64,000 nt of DNA from CAVUAT01 sp963848045 (GCA_963848045.1 CAWKCC010000001.1:1-64000), one strand, 5' to 3'. Counted from the stretch's first letter, positions 41,669-50,192 are shown. Made by a program: numbers and translations. The notes: generated from the sequence alone by a model not told the origin.

Positions 41669-42984
41669 CCCTGGGCCAGCGCCGCCGCGGCGGCGCCGCG
41701 GCCCGTGCGCACCGCCCCCTCCATGTAGCCGCAGACCCACTGGTCCGAGCCGCAGACGTAGAAGGGGGGCTCGTGGGTGCCGTGCAGCGGCCCTACGGCC
41801 ATCACGTCGCCCGGCCGCCAGGAGGTGATGTAGCCCTGCGTCCAGGGATCGACGCCCCAGCGGCGGAAGAAGCAGCGGCCCGGCTCGGCCGCGCCGTCAC
41901 CGAAGGCGCCGACCAGCTCGTCGATCAGCTCCGCCTGGACGAGCTGCTCGGGCGTGGCCAGCAGCGGGGCGAGCCGCTCCGGAGGGGTCAGGGTCGAGAG
42001 GATCCCGTCGACCTGAGGCCAGACGCCGCCGATCAGGCCCGTCTCGGAGAAGAGCTCGCCGTTCTGCCCCTGCTCGCGCCAGAAGGCCGAGTCGTAGGTG
42101 AATACGCCCTTGGCAGCCAGCGCGTGGCGCTGGCGGTGAAGCGAGGCCAGCCGCTCGGCCGAGACGCCCTCGATGTGCACGTCGCGCAGGGGCCCGGCCG
42201 GCAGCGCCGAGACGACCGCCGCGGATTCGAAGCGCTCGCCGTTGGCCGCGATCACCGTGCAGCCGGAGGATCCGACCGTGATGCTGCGCACGGGCGTCGA
42301 GTAGCGGATGCGCTCGGGGCCGAGCTCCTCGGCCATCCGCAGGGCGACGCTGGCCGAGCCCTCGACGACGCGGTGGGACTCCCAGCTCTCGTAGTCGTAG
42401 AAGCCCGTGGCTCCGGCCACCGCCTGTTTGCGCAGCTCCGAGAGCAGCGAGGTGCGCTCGATCGACTCCGAGGAGAGCGCCAGCGCTGCCAGCTCGAGTG
42501 CGCGGACCGCGTTGGGCGTGGCGCCATGATCCCGCAGCCAGGCGCCCACCGAGAGGCGGTCGAGACGCTCGGCCTCGGGGTGCGACCAGGGGTCGTCGGG
42601 GTCGACCGTCTCGGTCAGCTTGCAGAACTCCTGCTCCGCGGCGGCGTGGCTGGCGCGGTCCTCATCGCTCATCCAAGGGAAGCCGTCGCCGACGAACCGC
42701 CCCTCAGCGAGCACGTAGGTCTCCTCGCCGGGGGCCGAGGGGAAGGCCGGCTCCAGGGTCAGACCCAACTCCTCGACCAGCCCCGTGTAGGCGGTCTGAA
42801 AGCCGCCGGTCAGCTCACCGCCGAGCTGCACCAGCCGCCCGTCGGGGAGGCGTGTCTGCTCCACGCGCCCGCCCGGACGCTGTCGCGCCTCCAACACCGC
42901 GACGTCGGCGCCCCCGGCGAGAAGGTCGCGCGAAGCGGAGAGGCCGGCCAGGCCCGCTCCGACCACCACCGCGTCATAGGCCAT
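41665..42984 (-). CDS. FAD-dependent amine oxidase family protein
   Basis: Flavoprotein of 439 residues. FAD motif AVVVGAGLAGLSASRDL near 5-21, then LEARQRPGGRVEQTRL; C-terminal FAD segment YVCGSDQWVCGYMEGAVRTG. The middle contains VVEGSASVALRMAEELG and a substrate cavity region (ALAAKGVFTYDSAFWR). It resembles monoamine oxidases and phytoene-desaturase-like amine oxidases; substrate unknown. The ATG at 42984 is preferred over a longer frame because GAGGAGCTGAAG precedes it. The gene converges on the SCP2-hydrolase with a four-base overlap. Confidence 0.88.
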   Translation of the reverse strand: MAYDAVVVGAGLAGLSASRDLLAGGADVAVLEARQRPGGRVEQTRLPDGRLVQLGGELTGGFQTAYTGLVEELGLTLEPAFPSAPGEETYVLAEGRFVGDGFPWMSDEDRASHAAAEQEFCKLTETVDPDDPWSHPEAERLDRLSVGAWLRDHGATPNAVRALELAALALSSESIERTSLLSELRKQAVAGATGFYDYESWESHRVVEGSASVALRMAEELGPERIRYSTPVRSITVGSSGCTVIAANGERFESAAVVSALPAGPLRDVHIEGVSAERLASLHRQRHALAAKGVFTYDSAFWREQGQNGELFSETGLIGGVWPQVDGILSTLTPPERLAPLLATPEQLVQAELIDELVGAFGDGAAEPGRCFFRRWGVDPWTQGYITSWRPGDVMAVGPLHGTHEPPFYVCGSDQWVCGYMEGAVRTGRGAAAAALAQG

Positions 42985-43070
42985 CTTCAGCTCCTCGGTC
43001 TCGACTGTGAAGCCGAAACCTACCTCGCCAGGCTGCGGCAGGCGCGGCCGACGCGGGCCGCGCCACAAAG

Positions 43071-43100
43071 ACGAAAGGCCCGGCGCTCCGGGCCTTTCGT
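43071..43100 (-). terminator. Intrinsic terminator after dodecin
   Basis: ACGAAAGGCCCGG (43071-43083) pairs perfectly with CCGGGCCTTTCGT (43088-43100) across a four-base loop. On the minus strand it is followed by CTTTGTGG. Confidence 0.8.
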
Positions 43101-43134
43101 GAGACGCGCCGCCAACCTCGCGGCAGGACCTGGC

Positions 43135-43347
43135 TCACTCCTTCTCGTACTTGAACGAGACGCCCAAGCGGACGCGGAACTCGGAGACCTTGCCGTCGGC
43201 GATGGTCACGTCCTGGCGGATGACCTCGGCGACCCTGAGGTCGCGAACGGACGCTCCGACGGTCTCGACCGCGCTCTTTGCTGCCTGCTCCCAGGAGTCC
43301 GAGCTGACCCCGACGACTTCGGTGACTCGATAGACGCTGTCTGCCAT
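43135..43347 (-). CDS. Dodecin family flavin-storage protein
   Basis: Protein of 70 residues matching dodecin: MADSVYRVTEVVGVSSDSWE, AAKSAVETVGASVRDLR and the last strand SEFRVRLGVSFKYEKE. Dodecins form hollow dodecamers that bind riboflavin/FMN (and CoA in bacteria) and buffer free flavin. Tyr6 and Trp19-type aromatic positions are kept. It is a single-gene unit between its own GAGGAGAGAAC-like leader and a strong terminator. Flavin buffering fits the many flavoproteins of this window. Confidence 0.93.
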   Translation of the reverse strand: MADSVYRVTEVVGVSSDSWEQAAKSAVETVGASVRDLRVAEVIRQDVTIADGKVSEFRVRLGVSFKYEKE

Positions 43348-43405
43348 GTTCTCTCCTCGTTTTGGGATCTGTCTTGCTCCCGTACCCTCGCATGCTTCGC
43401 GCTGC

Positions 43406-43411
43406 TAGGTT
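43406..43411 (+). promoter_or_regulatory. -10 box of leaderless squalene/phytoene-synthase promoter
   Basis: TAGGTT lies exactly six bases before the GTG at 43418, with no Shine-Dalgarno. Confidence 0.5.
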
Positions 43412-43417
43412 CGACCC

Positions 43418-44548
43418 GTGCTCACCTCGGCTCGCACCCCCGGGCCCGCGCTCTTGATTCGCGGCGCCCTGGTCAACCGGCGCCGGCCCGACCTCGAGGC
43501 GCTCGCCCGCGAGGCCGACGCCGAGCGGTTCGTCTGGCGGGTGCTGCCGCACGCGGCCCGTAGCTTCGCGGCGAGCATCGCCCTGCTGCCCCCAGACCAG
43601 GCTCGCGCGGCGGCCGTCGCCTACCTCTACTGCCGGATGCTGGACACCTACGAGGACCTGATCGTCGACTGCGCCGCCAGCATCTCCGCCCTGCGCCGCT
43701 TCGCCGAGCGCTTCGACGAGGACGATCCTCCCGCGCCGGCGCCGATTCCCCCTGAGCTGGCCAGTGACGACCGCGACCGCGTCTATCTGCTGCTGATCGA
43801 CCGCTGCGAGCACCTCGACGCCGTCTTCGCGACGCTGCGCCCGGAGATCCGCCAGAGGGTCCGCGAGCTGGTCCGAGCCATGGCCGACGGCATGATCTGG
43901 TCGAAGGGAGCCTTCGAGCGCCAGGGCGGCGTGCTGCTCGACGAGCAGCAGCTCGCCCTGTACTGCCGCAACGTGATCGGCCATCCGGCCGTATTCACCG
44001 CCAACCTGGTCGGCACGCGTGAGTTCACCGAGCCGGCGCGGGAGGACGCCTTTCTGGTCAGCGAGATGATCCAGCTCGCCAACGTCAGCCGTGACATCGA
44101 GGAGGACCTGGCCCGCGGGATCGCCTACCACCCGGCGCTGAAGCCGTATCTGGGCAGCAGCGGCTACCAGCCCGAGCCGCAGGCGGTGGTCAGGGAGGTG
44201 CGCGAGGAATACATGGCGATGGCCCTCGGCCGCGCCCCCGCCTATCGCCGGCTGTTCGAGCGCCTCGACCTCGGGGGGACGGCCTCTGTCAGGACCGCCG
44301 CCGTGCTGATGCTGCTGTTCACCGATCTGCACTACCGCTCCTGCGCGATGCTGGCCGGCCGCGCGCCCTGGCCGGGGCCGCGCGGACGCTTCCAGGTGAT
44401 CGCCGGAGCGCTTCCGGCGCTGATCTCGCCGCGCTGGGCGCGGGCCACCCTGAGGCGGGTCGAGAGGGACTTCTCGCTCGCCGAAACAAGGCTCACAAGG
44501 GACATCGGCCGGCCTGCGGCCCTCCAGGCCGTCTCCGCCGAGGCGTAG
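43418..44548 (+). CDS. Squalene/phytoene synthase family protein
   Basis: Trans-isoprenyl diphosphate head-to-head synthase of 376 residues. The two Asp-rich motifs are YCRMLDTYEDL near residue 70 and NVSRDIEEDLARG near 222. CRNVIGHPAVFTANLVG and SFAASIALLP are also family positions. It condenses two FPP or GGPP to squalene or phytoene-type products, precursors of hopanoids or carotenoids. No cyclase or desaturase is next to it, so the product is not certain. The N-terminal 50 residues are longer than usual. A GTG start with a -10 box six bases upstream suggests leaderless expression. Confidence 0.88.
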   Translation: MLTSARTPGPALLIRGALVNRRRPDLEALAREADAERFVWRVLPHAARSFAASIALLPPDQARAAAVAYLYCRMLDTYEDLIVDCAASISALRRFAERFDEDDPPAPAPIPPELASDDRDRVYLLLIDRCEHLDAVFATLRPEIRQRVRELVRAMADGMIWSKGAFERQGGVLLDEQQLALYCRNVIGHPAVFTANLVGTREFTEPAREDAFLVSEMIQLANVSRDIEEDLARGIAYHPALKPYLGSSGYQPEPQAVVREVREEYMAMALGRAPAYRRLFERLDLGGTASVRTAAVLMLLFTDLHYRSCAMLAGRAPWPGPRGRFQVIAGALPALISPRWARATLRRVERDFSLAETRLTRDIGRPAALQAVSAEA

Positions 44549-44587
44549 CCCGCGGCACGGCCCCGGGCGGGATAGCCTCCCGCGCCG

Positions 44588-45736
44588 ATGGCGTTCACCC
44601 GACGAGCATTCGCCGGCCCCGCCGCGCTCGCCTGTTCTGCCGGCGCCCTGCTCGCGGGGTGCGGAGGAGGCGGCGAGAGGCCGGCGGGCGGCGGCGACGC
44701 GCCGGTGGGTGGCGACACCGTCACGTCCACCGCTGCAGACGGCGTCAGGCTCTGGTTCACAGCGGGCGAGCAGTTCCGGCCGGTCGAGCGGGGCTCGCTG
44801 GAGGCGAGCGCAGATCCCGAGCCGGCGCTCGAGGCGCTGCTGGCCGGACCGACCGAAGGCGAGCAGGCAGGCGATTCCCCAGCCCGGACACAGATCCCCG
44901 CGGACGCCGCGCTCGAGCGGCTGGAGATCGACGAAGACGGGACGGCCCGCGTTGAGCTCTCGCCCGCGTTCCTCGCGGGCGTCCCGGCCGCGCCGCGAAA
45001 GCGCAACCGCGCCCAGGCGTCCGAGCTCGACGCGCGCATCGCCCAGGTCACGTACACGCTCACCCAGTTCGACCAGGTCGACTCGGCGAGGGTCTCGGCC
45101 GGCGGCGGCGTCGTCGACCCGGGCGTAGACCGCCGCGACTACGCCGCTCCGGCACAGGGTCCGAAGCCTCTCGTGAGACCACCCGGGGCGAAGCTGCCGG
45201 GCATCCGCCGGGTGCAGACGAAGCTGGCCAGGCTCCGCTACCTGCCGGCCAGAGCGGTCGACGGACTCGCCGGCTATCGGACCAGGCAGGCGGTGATGGC
45301 CTTCCAGGCCTGGAGCGGGCTCGATCGCGACGGCGTCGTGGGCCCGGCGACCAGCGCGGCCCTGAAGACCGCGCGTCGCCCGAAGCCGCAGCTGCCAGGG
45401 GCGCTGCGCAGGATCGAGGTCCACCGCGAGAAGGGGGTGGCGCTGCTGATCGCGGGCGGGCGAACCGTGCGCGCGATCCACGTCTCGGCCGGCGGCCCCG
45501 GCACCCCGACCCCCGGCGGCCGCTACTCGGTCTTCCGCAAGGAGCTGCAGTCCTGGTCGGTGCCCTTCAGGACCTGGCTCCCCCTCGCCTCCTACTTCAA
45601 CGCGGGCATCGCCTTCCACGAGTACCCCGATGTGCCGAGCTATCCAGCCTCGCACGGATGCGTGCGCGTCCCCGCGCCCGAGGCGAGGGGCGTCTACCGG
45701 TTTGCGTCGGTCGGGACCCCGGTCGTGGTGGTCTGA
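44588..45736 (+). CDS. Lipoprotein L,D-transpeptidase with GerMN and PG-binding domains
   Basis: Exported lipoprotein of 382 residues with three domains. Lipobox GALLAGC near 22 and a Gly-rich linker, GerMN (sporulation/germination-like) domain ~45-155 (GVRLWFTAGEQFRPVERG, VTYTLTQFDQVDSARV), PG_binding_1 repeat ~195-255 (VQTKLARLRYLPARAVDG), and YkuD L,D-transpeptidase ~270-382 ending with FHEYPDVPSYPASHGCVRVP, which holds the catalytic His and Cys. It should form 3-3 crosslinks or attach proteins to peptidoglycan. GerMN with YkuD is an unusual combination. TAGCCT lies nine bases before the ATG. Confidence 0.92.
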   Translation: MAFTRRAFAGPAALACSAGALLAGCGGGGERPAGGGDAPVGGDTVTSTAADGVRLWFTAGEQFRPVERGSLEASADPEPALEALLAGPTEGEQAGDSPARTQIPADAALERLEIDEDGTARVELSPAFLAGVPAAPRKRNRAQASELDARIAQVTYTLTQFDQVDSARVSAGGGVVDPGVDRRDYAAPAQGPKPLVRPPGAKLPGIRRVQTKLARLRYLPARAVDGLAGYRTRQAVMAFQAWSGLDRDGVVGPATSAALKTARRPKPQLPGALRRIEVHREKGVALLIAGGRTVRAIHVSAGGPGTPTPGGRYSVFRKELQSWSVPFRTWLPLASYFNAGIAFHEYPDVPSYPASHGCVRVPAPEARGVYRFASVGTPVVVV

Positions 45737-45742
45737 GCCCGC

Positions 45743-46249
45743 TCAGGGACCCGGCGGGTCCTGCTCATAGAGGGCGGCGAGGCCCGCTATCAGCCGGGCC
45801 TTCTCGTCGGAGGAGAGCTTGGTGGAGGGGTGCGGCAGCGTGTACTTGATCGGGGGCATCCCTCCCTCGGAAATCGCCTCCTGGACCTGGTCCAGGTCGG
45901 GTTGCCGCCGGTCCCACTCGGAGAAGTCGAGGATCCGCCGCCCCTCCTCCACATCGCGCTGCACGAGCCACGAGGCTGGTGCGAGGTTCGAATACCAGCG
46001 CCAGCCGGTCAGGTTGCTGTGGCAGTCGTAGCAGGACTGATCGGCAAGAGCCTGCGCTTGCGCGTCAGGCCACATCGCCGCCCTGGTGACGGGCGGGTTG
46101 TTGTGGTCCCGGCCATAGGGCACCAGCTGGATCAGCAGGAGCAGCGCCGCCAGAGCGACGAGAGCCCTTGCGGCCAGCTGTCTCCAGGTCAGGCCGAAGA
46201 TCACAACCGAATCAAACGGTAAGCGCGGGCCGGCCACATCCGCACCCAC
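45743..46249 (-). CDS. Membrane-anchored heme-binding (c-type) protein
   Basis: Protein of up to 168 residues with one N-terminal transmembrane anchor (LAARALVALAALLLLIQLVPYG) and a heme-binding domain of the Haem_bd type. The single c-type heme motif CYDCH occurs in DQSCYDCHSNLTGWRWY, with MPPIKYTLPHP supplying a likely Met/His ligand. It should be an extracytoplasmic one-heme electron carrier. Start unsure: GTG 46249 or GTG 46204 closer to the anchor. It lies right after the ferredoxin gene in the same direction (21-base gap), so it may be the last gene of the redox operon. Confidence 0.85.
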   Translation of the reverse strand: MGADVAGPRLPFDSVVIFGLTWRQLAARALVALAALLLLIQLVPYGRDHNNPPVTRAAMWPDAQAQALADQSCYDCHSNLTGWRWYSNLAPASWLVQRDVEEGRRILDFSEWDRRQPDLDQVQEAISEGGMPPIKYTLPHPSTKLSSDEKARLIAGLAALYEQDPPGP

Positions 46250-46270
46250 TACGGAGGCTCCGCCGGCCGA

Positions 46271-46477
46271 TCACGGGAAGACCGTCTCGCCTGTATCCGA
46301 GTCGATCACCGTGATGGCCAGGGCCGGGCAGGCCTCGGCCGCCTCCAGAATCAGCTCGTCGGGGCCGCCGCCGATCACCTCCGCGGCCTCGCCGAGGGTG
46401 AAGACCCCCGGTGCGACATCGACGCAGTCGCCGTGAGCGGCGCAGGCACCCTTGTCAACCTTCGGGACGTAGCTCAT
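46271..46477 (-). CDS. [3Fe-4S]-type ferredoxin
   Basis: Ferredoxin of 68 residues. Cys pattern GACAAHGDCVDVAPGVF plus AEACPALAI has three cluster cysteines (C-x5-C ... C-P), typical of actinobacterial [3Fe-4S] ferredoxins paired with ferredoxin reductases. Ends TGETVFP. ATG 46477 is chosen over GTG 46483 because AAGGAG then lies five bases away. It follows the ferredoxin-reductase stop by two bases, so the two are cotranslated and probably partners. Confidence 0.9.
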   Translation of the reverse strand: MSYVPKVDKGACAAHGDCVDVAPGVFTLGEAAEVIGGGPDELILEAAEACPALAITVIDSDTGETVFP

Positions 46478-46479
46478 CG

Positions 46480-47658
46480 TCACTCCTTCTCTCGGTGTCG
46501 TTGATGCGATCGTTCGATCTCGTTACGCAGGCGGGCGAAGGTGCGGGGCCGGCCCACGACGAGGGCCGCGACTGGCTCGTGATCGCGGCTGTAGACGACC
46601 TCGAGCTCACGCGTGCCCGGCTCTGAGCGGACCCGGGCATCGTCGGCCAGGTCGGCGTGCCCGACATACTGGATGCGAAGGCCGTACTGATCGCTCCAGA
46701 AGCTCGGCAGGGGAGGAGCGTCGGGCTCATCCCCGATCATGCCCTGAGCCGCAGCCCTGCCCTGGCGAGCCGCAGCGTCCCAGTGCTCGGTTCGCCGGTG
46801 GGCACGCAGACGGGAGTCGAATCCGCGGCTGACGTCTCCAGCGGCGAAGACACCCGCCATGGAGGTGCGACCTGCCCGATCGGTCAGGACTCCGTCGGCC
46901 TCCAGGCCGCTCCCCTGCAACCAGTGCGCCGCCGGAGCGACGCCGACGCCGACCACCACGGCGTCGCAGGCCAGACGCTCGCCGTCGTTGAGCACCAGCT
47001 CCTCGACGCTGCCGTTGCCCCGCGCGCCCTCGACCATGGTCGAGAGCCGCACGTCGACCCCCTGCTCGGCGTGCATCGTCGCGAACCAGCGGCCGACCTC
47101 CTCGCCGAGTATCGGGGCGAGAGGCACGCCGAGCGCCTCCACGATCGTCACCTCGACCCCGGCGCTGCGGGCGGTGGAGGCGACCTCCTGCCCGATGAAC
47201 CCGGCGCCGACGATCACCAGCCGAGCGCCCTTCCGCAGCTCCCCCTGGAGCCGCCGGGCGTCCGCCAGCGTCCGCAGGTAGTGGACGTTGGCGTAGCCTT
47301 CGAGCGTGGGCAGCCGGCGGGCCGCGCCGCCGGTCGCGATCAGCAGCTTCTCGTAGGACAGCTCGCCGGCGTCGTCGAGCCTCACGGTGCGGCGCCGCGG
47401 ATCGAGCCGAGTGGCGGTGCGGCCGAGGATCAGCTCCACGCGGTTGTCCTCGTACCACTGAAGCGGCCGGAAGGCCACCTCCTGGTCAAGCACCTCGCCG
47501 GCGAGCAGGCCCTTGGACAGCGGCGGGCGGTCATACGGCGGCTCGGGCTCCCCGCAGACGAGGCGGACTCGACCGTCGTAGCCCCGCGCGCGCAGGGTCT
47601 CGACACACCGCTGCGAGGCGAGCCCGCCGCCGACGATCAGCGCCCCCTCGCCGCTCAT
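46480..47658 (-). CDS. FAD-dependent ferredoxin/NAD(P)H oxidoreductase
   Basis: Reductase of 392 residues of the ferredoxin-reductase type used with Rieske or P450 systems. FAD motif ALIVGGGLASQRCVETL near 6-22, PYDRPPLSKGLLAG, second dinucleotide (NADH) motif LVIVGAGFIGQEVAST near 146-161, and VFAAGDVSRGF. C-terminal reductase domain with FWSDQYGLRIQYVG. It moves electrons from NAD(P)H to the adjacent ferredoxin. ATG 47658 has AAGGGG upstream. It sits between the ferric-reductase-like membrane gene and the ferredoxin gene in a tight operon. Confidence 0.93.
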   Translation of the reverse strand: MSGEGALIVGGGLASQRCVETLRARGYDGRVRLVCGEPEPPYDRPPLSKGLLAGEVLDQEVAFRPLQWYEDNRVELILGRTATRLDPRRRTVRLDDAGELSYEKLLIATGGAARRLPTLEGYANVHYLRTLADARRLQGELRKGARLVIVGAGFIGQEVASTARSAGVEVTIVEALGVPLAPILGEEVGRWFATMHAEQGVDVRLSTMVEGARGNGSVEELVLNDGERLACDAVVVGVGVAPAAHWLQGSGLEADGVLTDRAGRTSMAGVFAAGDVSRGFDSRLRAHRRTEHWDAAARQGRAAAQGMIGDEPDAPPLPSFWSDQYGLRIQYVGHADLADDARVRSEPGTRELEVVYSRDHEPVAALVVGRPRTFARLRNEIERSHQRHREKE

Positions 47659-47660
47659 GG

Positions 47661-48371
47661 TCAACCCCTTCCCCTGGCGGCCAGTGCCGGCTCGCGCACG
47701 CGCCCTGCTCGCTCGAGCTCGCGTCGGCGGTGCCGTGGGGGGACCTCGAAGCCCAGCGGCAGATCTGGCTTCGCGCCCGCGATCGCCGGCTCCGGGTCGC
47801 TCGGGATGGCCCGAGACCTGGTGCGGGCTTTCCTGATCCCCTGCACGACTCGCGCCGCGAACAGGGCAGCGATCACCGGAGCCGTCAGCGCGATCGGCCA
47901 GAACAGCCACGGGGCGCTCGCGTCGGTGCCCGCACCCAGGGTGTGGCCGACGCCGAGCACGTAGACGAGGATCGTGTACCGGTGGGCCTTCCGCCACAGC
48001 CGCGGGCCGATCCTCTTGCGGGCATAGAAGCTGAGCCCCAGGATCGCCGCGAGCCAGCCACCGACGATGCCCAGCCCGGTCCAGAGCGGCTGGTAGGCCA
48101 TCGTGAACGGGACCGAGATGCCCACGAGCCCGGGATTCAGCCAGGGGTCTCCGAGCAGCGTGAGGCCGTGGACCGCGATCGCGACCAGGCCGGTGACCGC
48201 CGTCTGCTCGTGGATCGCGGAGAGCGCGCGGTTGGCGCCCGGCCTGCGCGCGAGGCGGCCGGCCATCATCAGCCCGATGCCGACCGAGATCGTCACCAGG
48301 CCGAGCGCGACCATGCCGGAGGCCCGGCTGGCCAGCCACCAGGCGTGCTCGGCGACGCTCTGCTGGTTCAT
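47661..48371 (-). CDS. Ferric-reductase-like transmembrane protein
   Basis: Membrane protein of 236 residues with about six helices, matching the ferric reductase-like transmembrane (cytochrome b) domain. Helices: ASGMVALGLVTISVGIGLMM, VTGLVAIAVHGLTLLGD, LGIVGGWLAAILGLSFYARK, YTILVYVLGVGHTLGAG, LFWPIALTAPVIAALFAAR. Candidate heme His are in IHEQTAVTG, VAIAVHGL, KAHRYTI and GVGHTL. It could carry electrons across the membrane. The C-terminal tail is basic and cytoplasmic. It overlaps apbE by four bases and is followed two bases later by the reductase gene. Confidence 0.87.
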   Translation of the reverse strand: MNQQSVAEHAWWLASRASGMVALGLVTISVGIGLMMAGRLARRPGANRALSAIHEQTAVTGLVAIAVHGLTLLGDPWLNPGLVGISVPFTMAYQPLWTGLGIVGGWLAAILGLSFYARKRIGPRLWRKAHRYTILVYVLGVGHTLGAGTDASAPWLFWPIALTAPVIAALFAARVVQGIRKARTRSRAIPSDPEPAIAGAKPDLPLGFEVPPRHRRRELERAGRVREPALAARGRG

Positions 48372-49387
48372 CTCGCGCCCCCCGCGACAAGCGAGTCAGT
48401 CCGCCGATCGGAGCGGGGCCCGATGCCGGCGCTGCGGCGCCCGACGAGCTTCGCCTCGACGGGCCCGACCAGCTCGATCGCCCCATCGTCGCCGACCAGC
48501 ATCCCGCCACGCTCGGCGAGAATGCGGCGGGCGCCCTCGGGGCCCGAAAGCAGGGCCGCCTTGGAGAGCGTCTCCGCCTCGAGGGCGTCCGCGCCGAGCG
48601 CGGTCACCCCGATCAGGCCCGTCCAGGCGGGCTCGCCGCTGCACGGGTCGAGCAGATGGTGGGCGAAGGAGCCGTCCTCCCGCCTCCATACGCGCACGTC
48701 CAGGCCCGAGGTGGCGATGCCGCCGCCCGACAGGTGGAAGATCGCCGCGGGCTCGCGGTCGACCGGGTGCCTCGCGTGGACCGCGAAGGGGTCGAGCTGA
48801 GCGGCGAAGCCGCCGGCGCGGACGTCTCCTCCGCAGTCGACCACGTAGCGCGAGTAGCCGCGAAGGCGCCCGGCGACGAGGTCGGCCGCGAGGCCCTTGC
48901 CGGCGCCGCCGGTGTCGAAGAGGACTCCCGGAGGGCGCCTGATCGTCCCCGCGCTCTCGTCGACCTCGATGCGCCGCCAATCGGCAGCGGGTCGGGGCCT
49001 CGCCGGATGCCGTGAGGGGGCCGCGGCAAGCGCATCGGCGAGGGGCACGGGGTCGACCCCCGCTCGCGAGCTCGCGTAGCCGGCGGAGACCAGCGCCCCC
49101 ATCAGGGTCGGATCGACGAGGCCGTCCGTGCGCTCGGCCGCCCAGATGCCCGCGCGCACCGCGCACCGCAGGAGGGCAGAGGCGGGCACCACCTCGCGCG
49201 GGTCGGCGTTGAGGGCTGTGAGCTCGCTGTCCTCGCGAAAGCGCGACAGCGCCGCCTCGAACTCGAAGATGAAGGCGCGGCCCTGCTCGGCCGCGACCTC
49301 GGCGGGCGCCGAGCCGGGGAGCGGCTCGCCGACCAGCAGGCGCACCTCGCACCCCATCGCCTCGAACGTGAGGTCCGTGTAGCTCAC
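48368..49387 (-). CDS. apbE: FAD:protein FMN transferase
   Basis: ApbE-family enzyme of 339 residues that attaches FMN covalently to Thr/Ser of partner proteins or trims FAD. Landmarks: FEAMGCEVRLLVGE, FEFEAALSRFREDSELTALN (family N-terminal motif), TDGLVDPTLMGALVSAGYA, PGVLFDTGGAGKGLAADLV, VDCGGDVRAGG and TSGLDVRVW...HHLLDP near the Mg site. No obvious signal peptide, so it may act inside, unlike lipoprotein ApbEs. It lies in a ferric-reductase/ferredoxin operon, but no neighbour carries a canonical flavinylation motif or FMN-binding domain. Confidence 0.93.
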   Translation of the reverse strand: MSYTDLTFEAMGCEVRLLVGEPLPGSAPAEVAAEQGRAFIFEFEAALSRFREDSELTALNADPREVVPASALLRCAVRAGIWAAERTDGLVDPTLMGALVSAGYASSRAGVDPVPLADALAAAPSRHPARPRPAADWRRIEVDESAGTIRRPPGVLFDTGGAGKGLAADLVAGRLRGYSRYVVDCGGDVRAGGFAAQLDPFAVHARHPVDREPAAIFHLSGGGIATSGLDVRVWRREDGSFAHHLLDPCSGEPAWTGLIGVTALGADALEAETLSKAALLSGPEGARRILAERGGMLVGDDGAIELVGPVEAKLVGRRSAGIGPRSDRRTDSLVAGGAR

Positions 49388-49701
49388 GAGCTGGAGGTGA
49401 CGACGGGGGCGGGGGCGGGCGCGCTCGCCGGGGCCGGTGCGCTGGGGGAACCGGACGAAGCGGGTGCGCCTCCGCGGTTTGCGCCGACGATCTTGGTGAT
49501 CACTATGCGGCGACTCGCCGGCTCAGCCTTCGCCTGCCGCGTGATCGGCGCCGGGCCGATCGCGGGATCGTGACCGGAGCTGAGCTGGAACGCGAGGAAT
49601 TCGAAGGCGACACCGAACACGGCGAGCGCCGCGAGCACGGTCGGCATCGCCCGCGGGCGACGGGGCACCCGGGCCCCCGCCTTGCTCTGGCCGGCTTGCA
49701 T
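49384..49701 (-). CDS. Small single-pass membrane protein with Ala/Pro/Ser tail
   Basis: Protein of 105 residues: basic N-terminus (GARVPRRPRA), one transmembrane helix (TVLAALAVFGVAFEFLAFQL) and an extracytoplasmic part with EPASRRIVITKIVGANRGG followed by an Ala/Pro/Ser repeat tail (SAPAPASAPAPAPVVTSSS). No domain recognised. It overlaps apbE by four bases and its ATG shares a base with the upstream stop (TGATG). It is conserved in position within the redox operon, so it probably scaffolds or anchors the electron-transfer complex (inference). Confidence 0.7.
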   Translation of the reverse strand: MQAGQSKAGARVPRRPRAMPTVLAALAVFGVAFEFLAFQLSSGHDPAIGPAPITRQAKAEPASRRIVITKIVGANRGGAPASSGSPSAPAPASAPAPAPVVTSSS

Positions 49702-50066
49702 CAGTCGTCACCCTCGCCCCGCTCGTAGGCCTCGCCGGAGTCGTCGCTCTCTCCGCCGCTGCCGCCACCCGCGCCGCTGGTGCCGGTGCCGACGGGCGAG
49801 TAGCTCGAACCCGATGCGCCGCTGGTCCCGGTCGAGACCGGCCGAGCGGCCGGGGCGCCGCTCTGGGAGGCGGTCGGGGAACCCGCGCCCGATGCCCGAT
49901 GCTTGGGCTTGGCGTGGACCGTGCGCCGGACCACCTCGGTGGTCGGTGTCGGCGTGCTTGCGGACGGCGCCGCCGCCTGGTCGTTGGAGCCCATTGCGTA
50001 ACCGCCCAGGGCCCCAAGGCCGAGGACGACTGCGAAGGCCGTGATCTTCATTCTCAGGTCGTTCAC
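49701..50066 (-). CDS. Small single-pass membrane protein with Ser/Gly and acidic tail
   Basis: Protein of 121 residues. GTG 50066 is preceded by AAGGAG at five bases, choosing this start over longer frames. N-terminal helix ITAFAVVLGLGALGGYAMG, then a Thr/Pro/Ser linker with EVVRRTVHAKPKHRA, a Ser/Gly/Thr-rich region (STGTSGASGSSYSPVGTGTS) and an acidic end (ESDDSGEAYERGEGDD). First gene of the ApbE operon. Its STGTSGAS stretch loosely recalls flavinylation sites but lacks the upstream Asp. The acidic tail resembles that of the 52314 product across the regulatory genes. Confidence 0.68.
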   Translation of the reverse strand: MNDLRMKITAFAVVLGLGALGGYAMGSNDQAAAPSASTPTPTTEVVRRTVHAKPKHRASGAGSPTASQSGAPAARPVSTGTSGASGSSYSPVGTGTSGAGGGSGGESDDSGEAYERGEGDD

Positions 50067-50192
50067 CGAGTCTCCTTGCGCTAGACGGTTGAGGGAAGGA
50101 GTGTCGGCAGGAGCCGTCAAGAGGCGCGAGAAGCCCGGGTAAAGAGTTGGGAAAGGATCGGCGCGGTCGCGAGATCCTGCTCGCGCCGCCGA

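Noticed and set aside
42974..45655. 893-codon minus-strand frame
   Set aside because: Antisense shadow of the squalene/phytoene synthase and transpeptidase genes.
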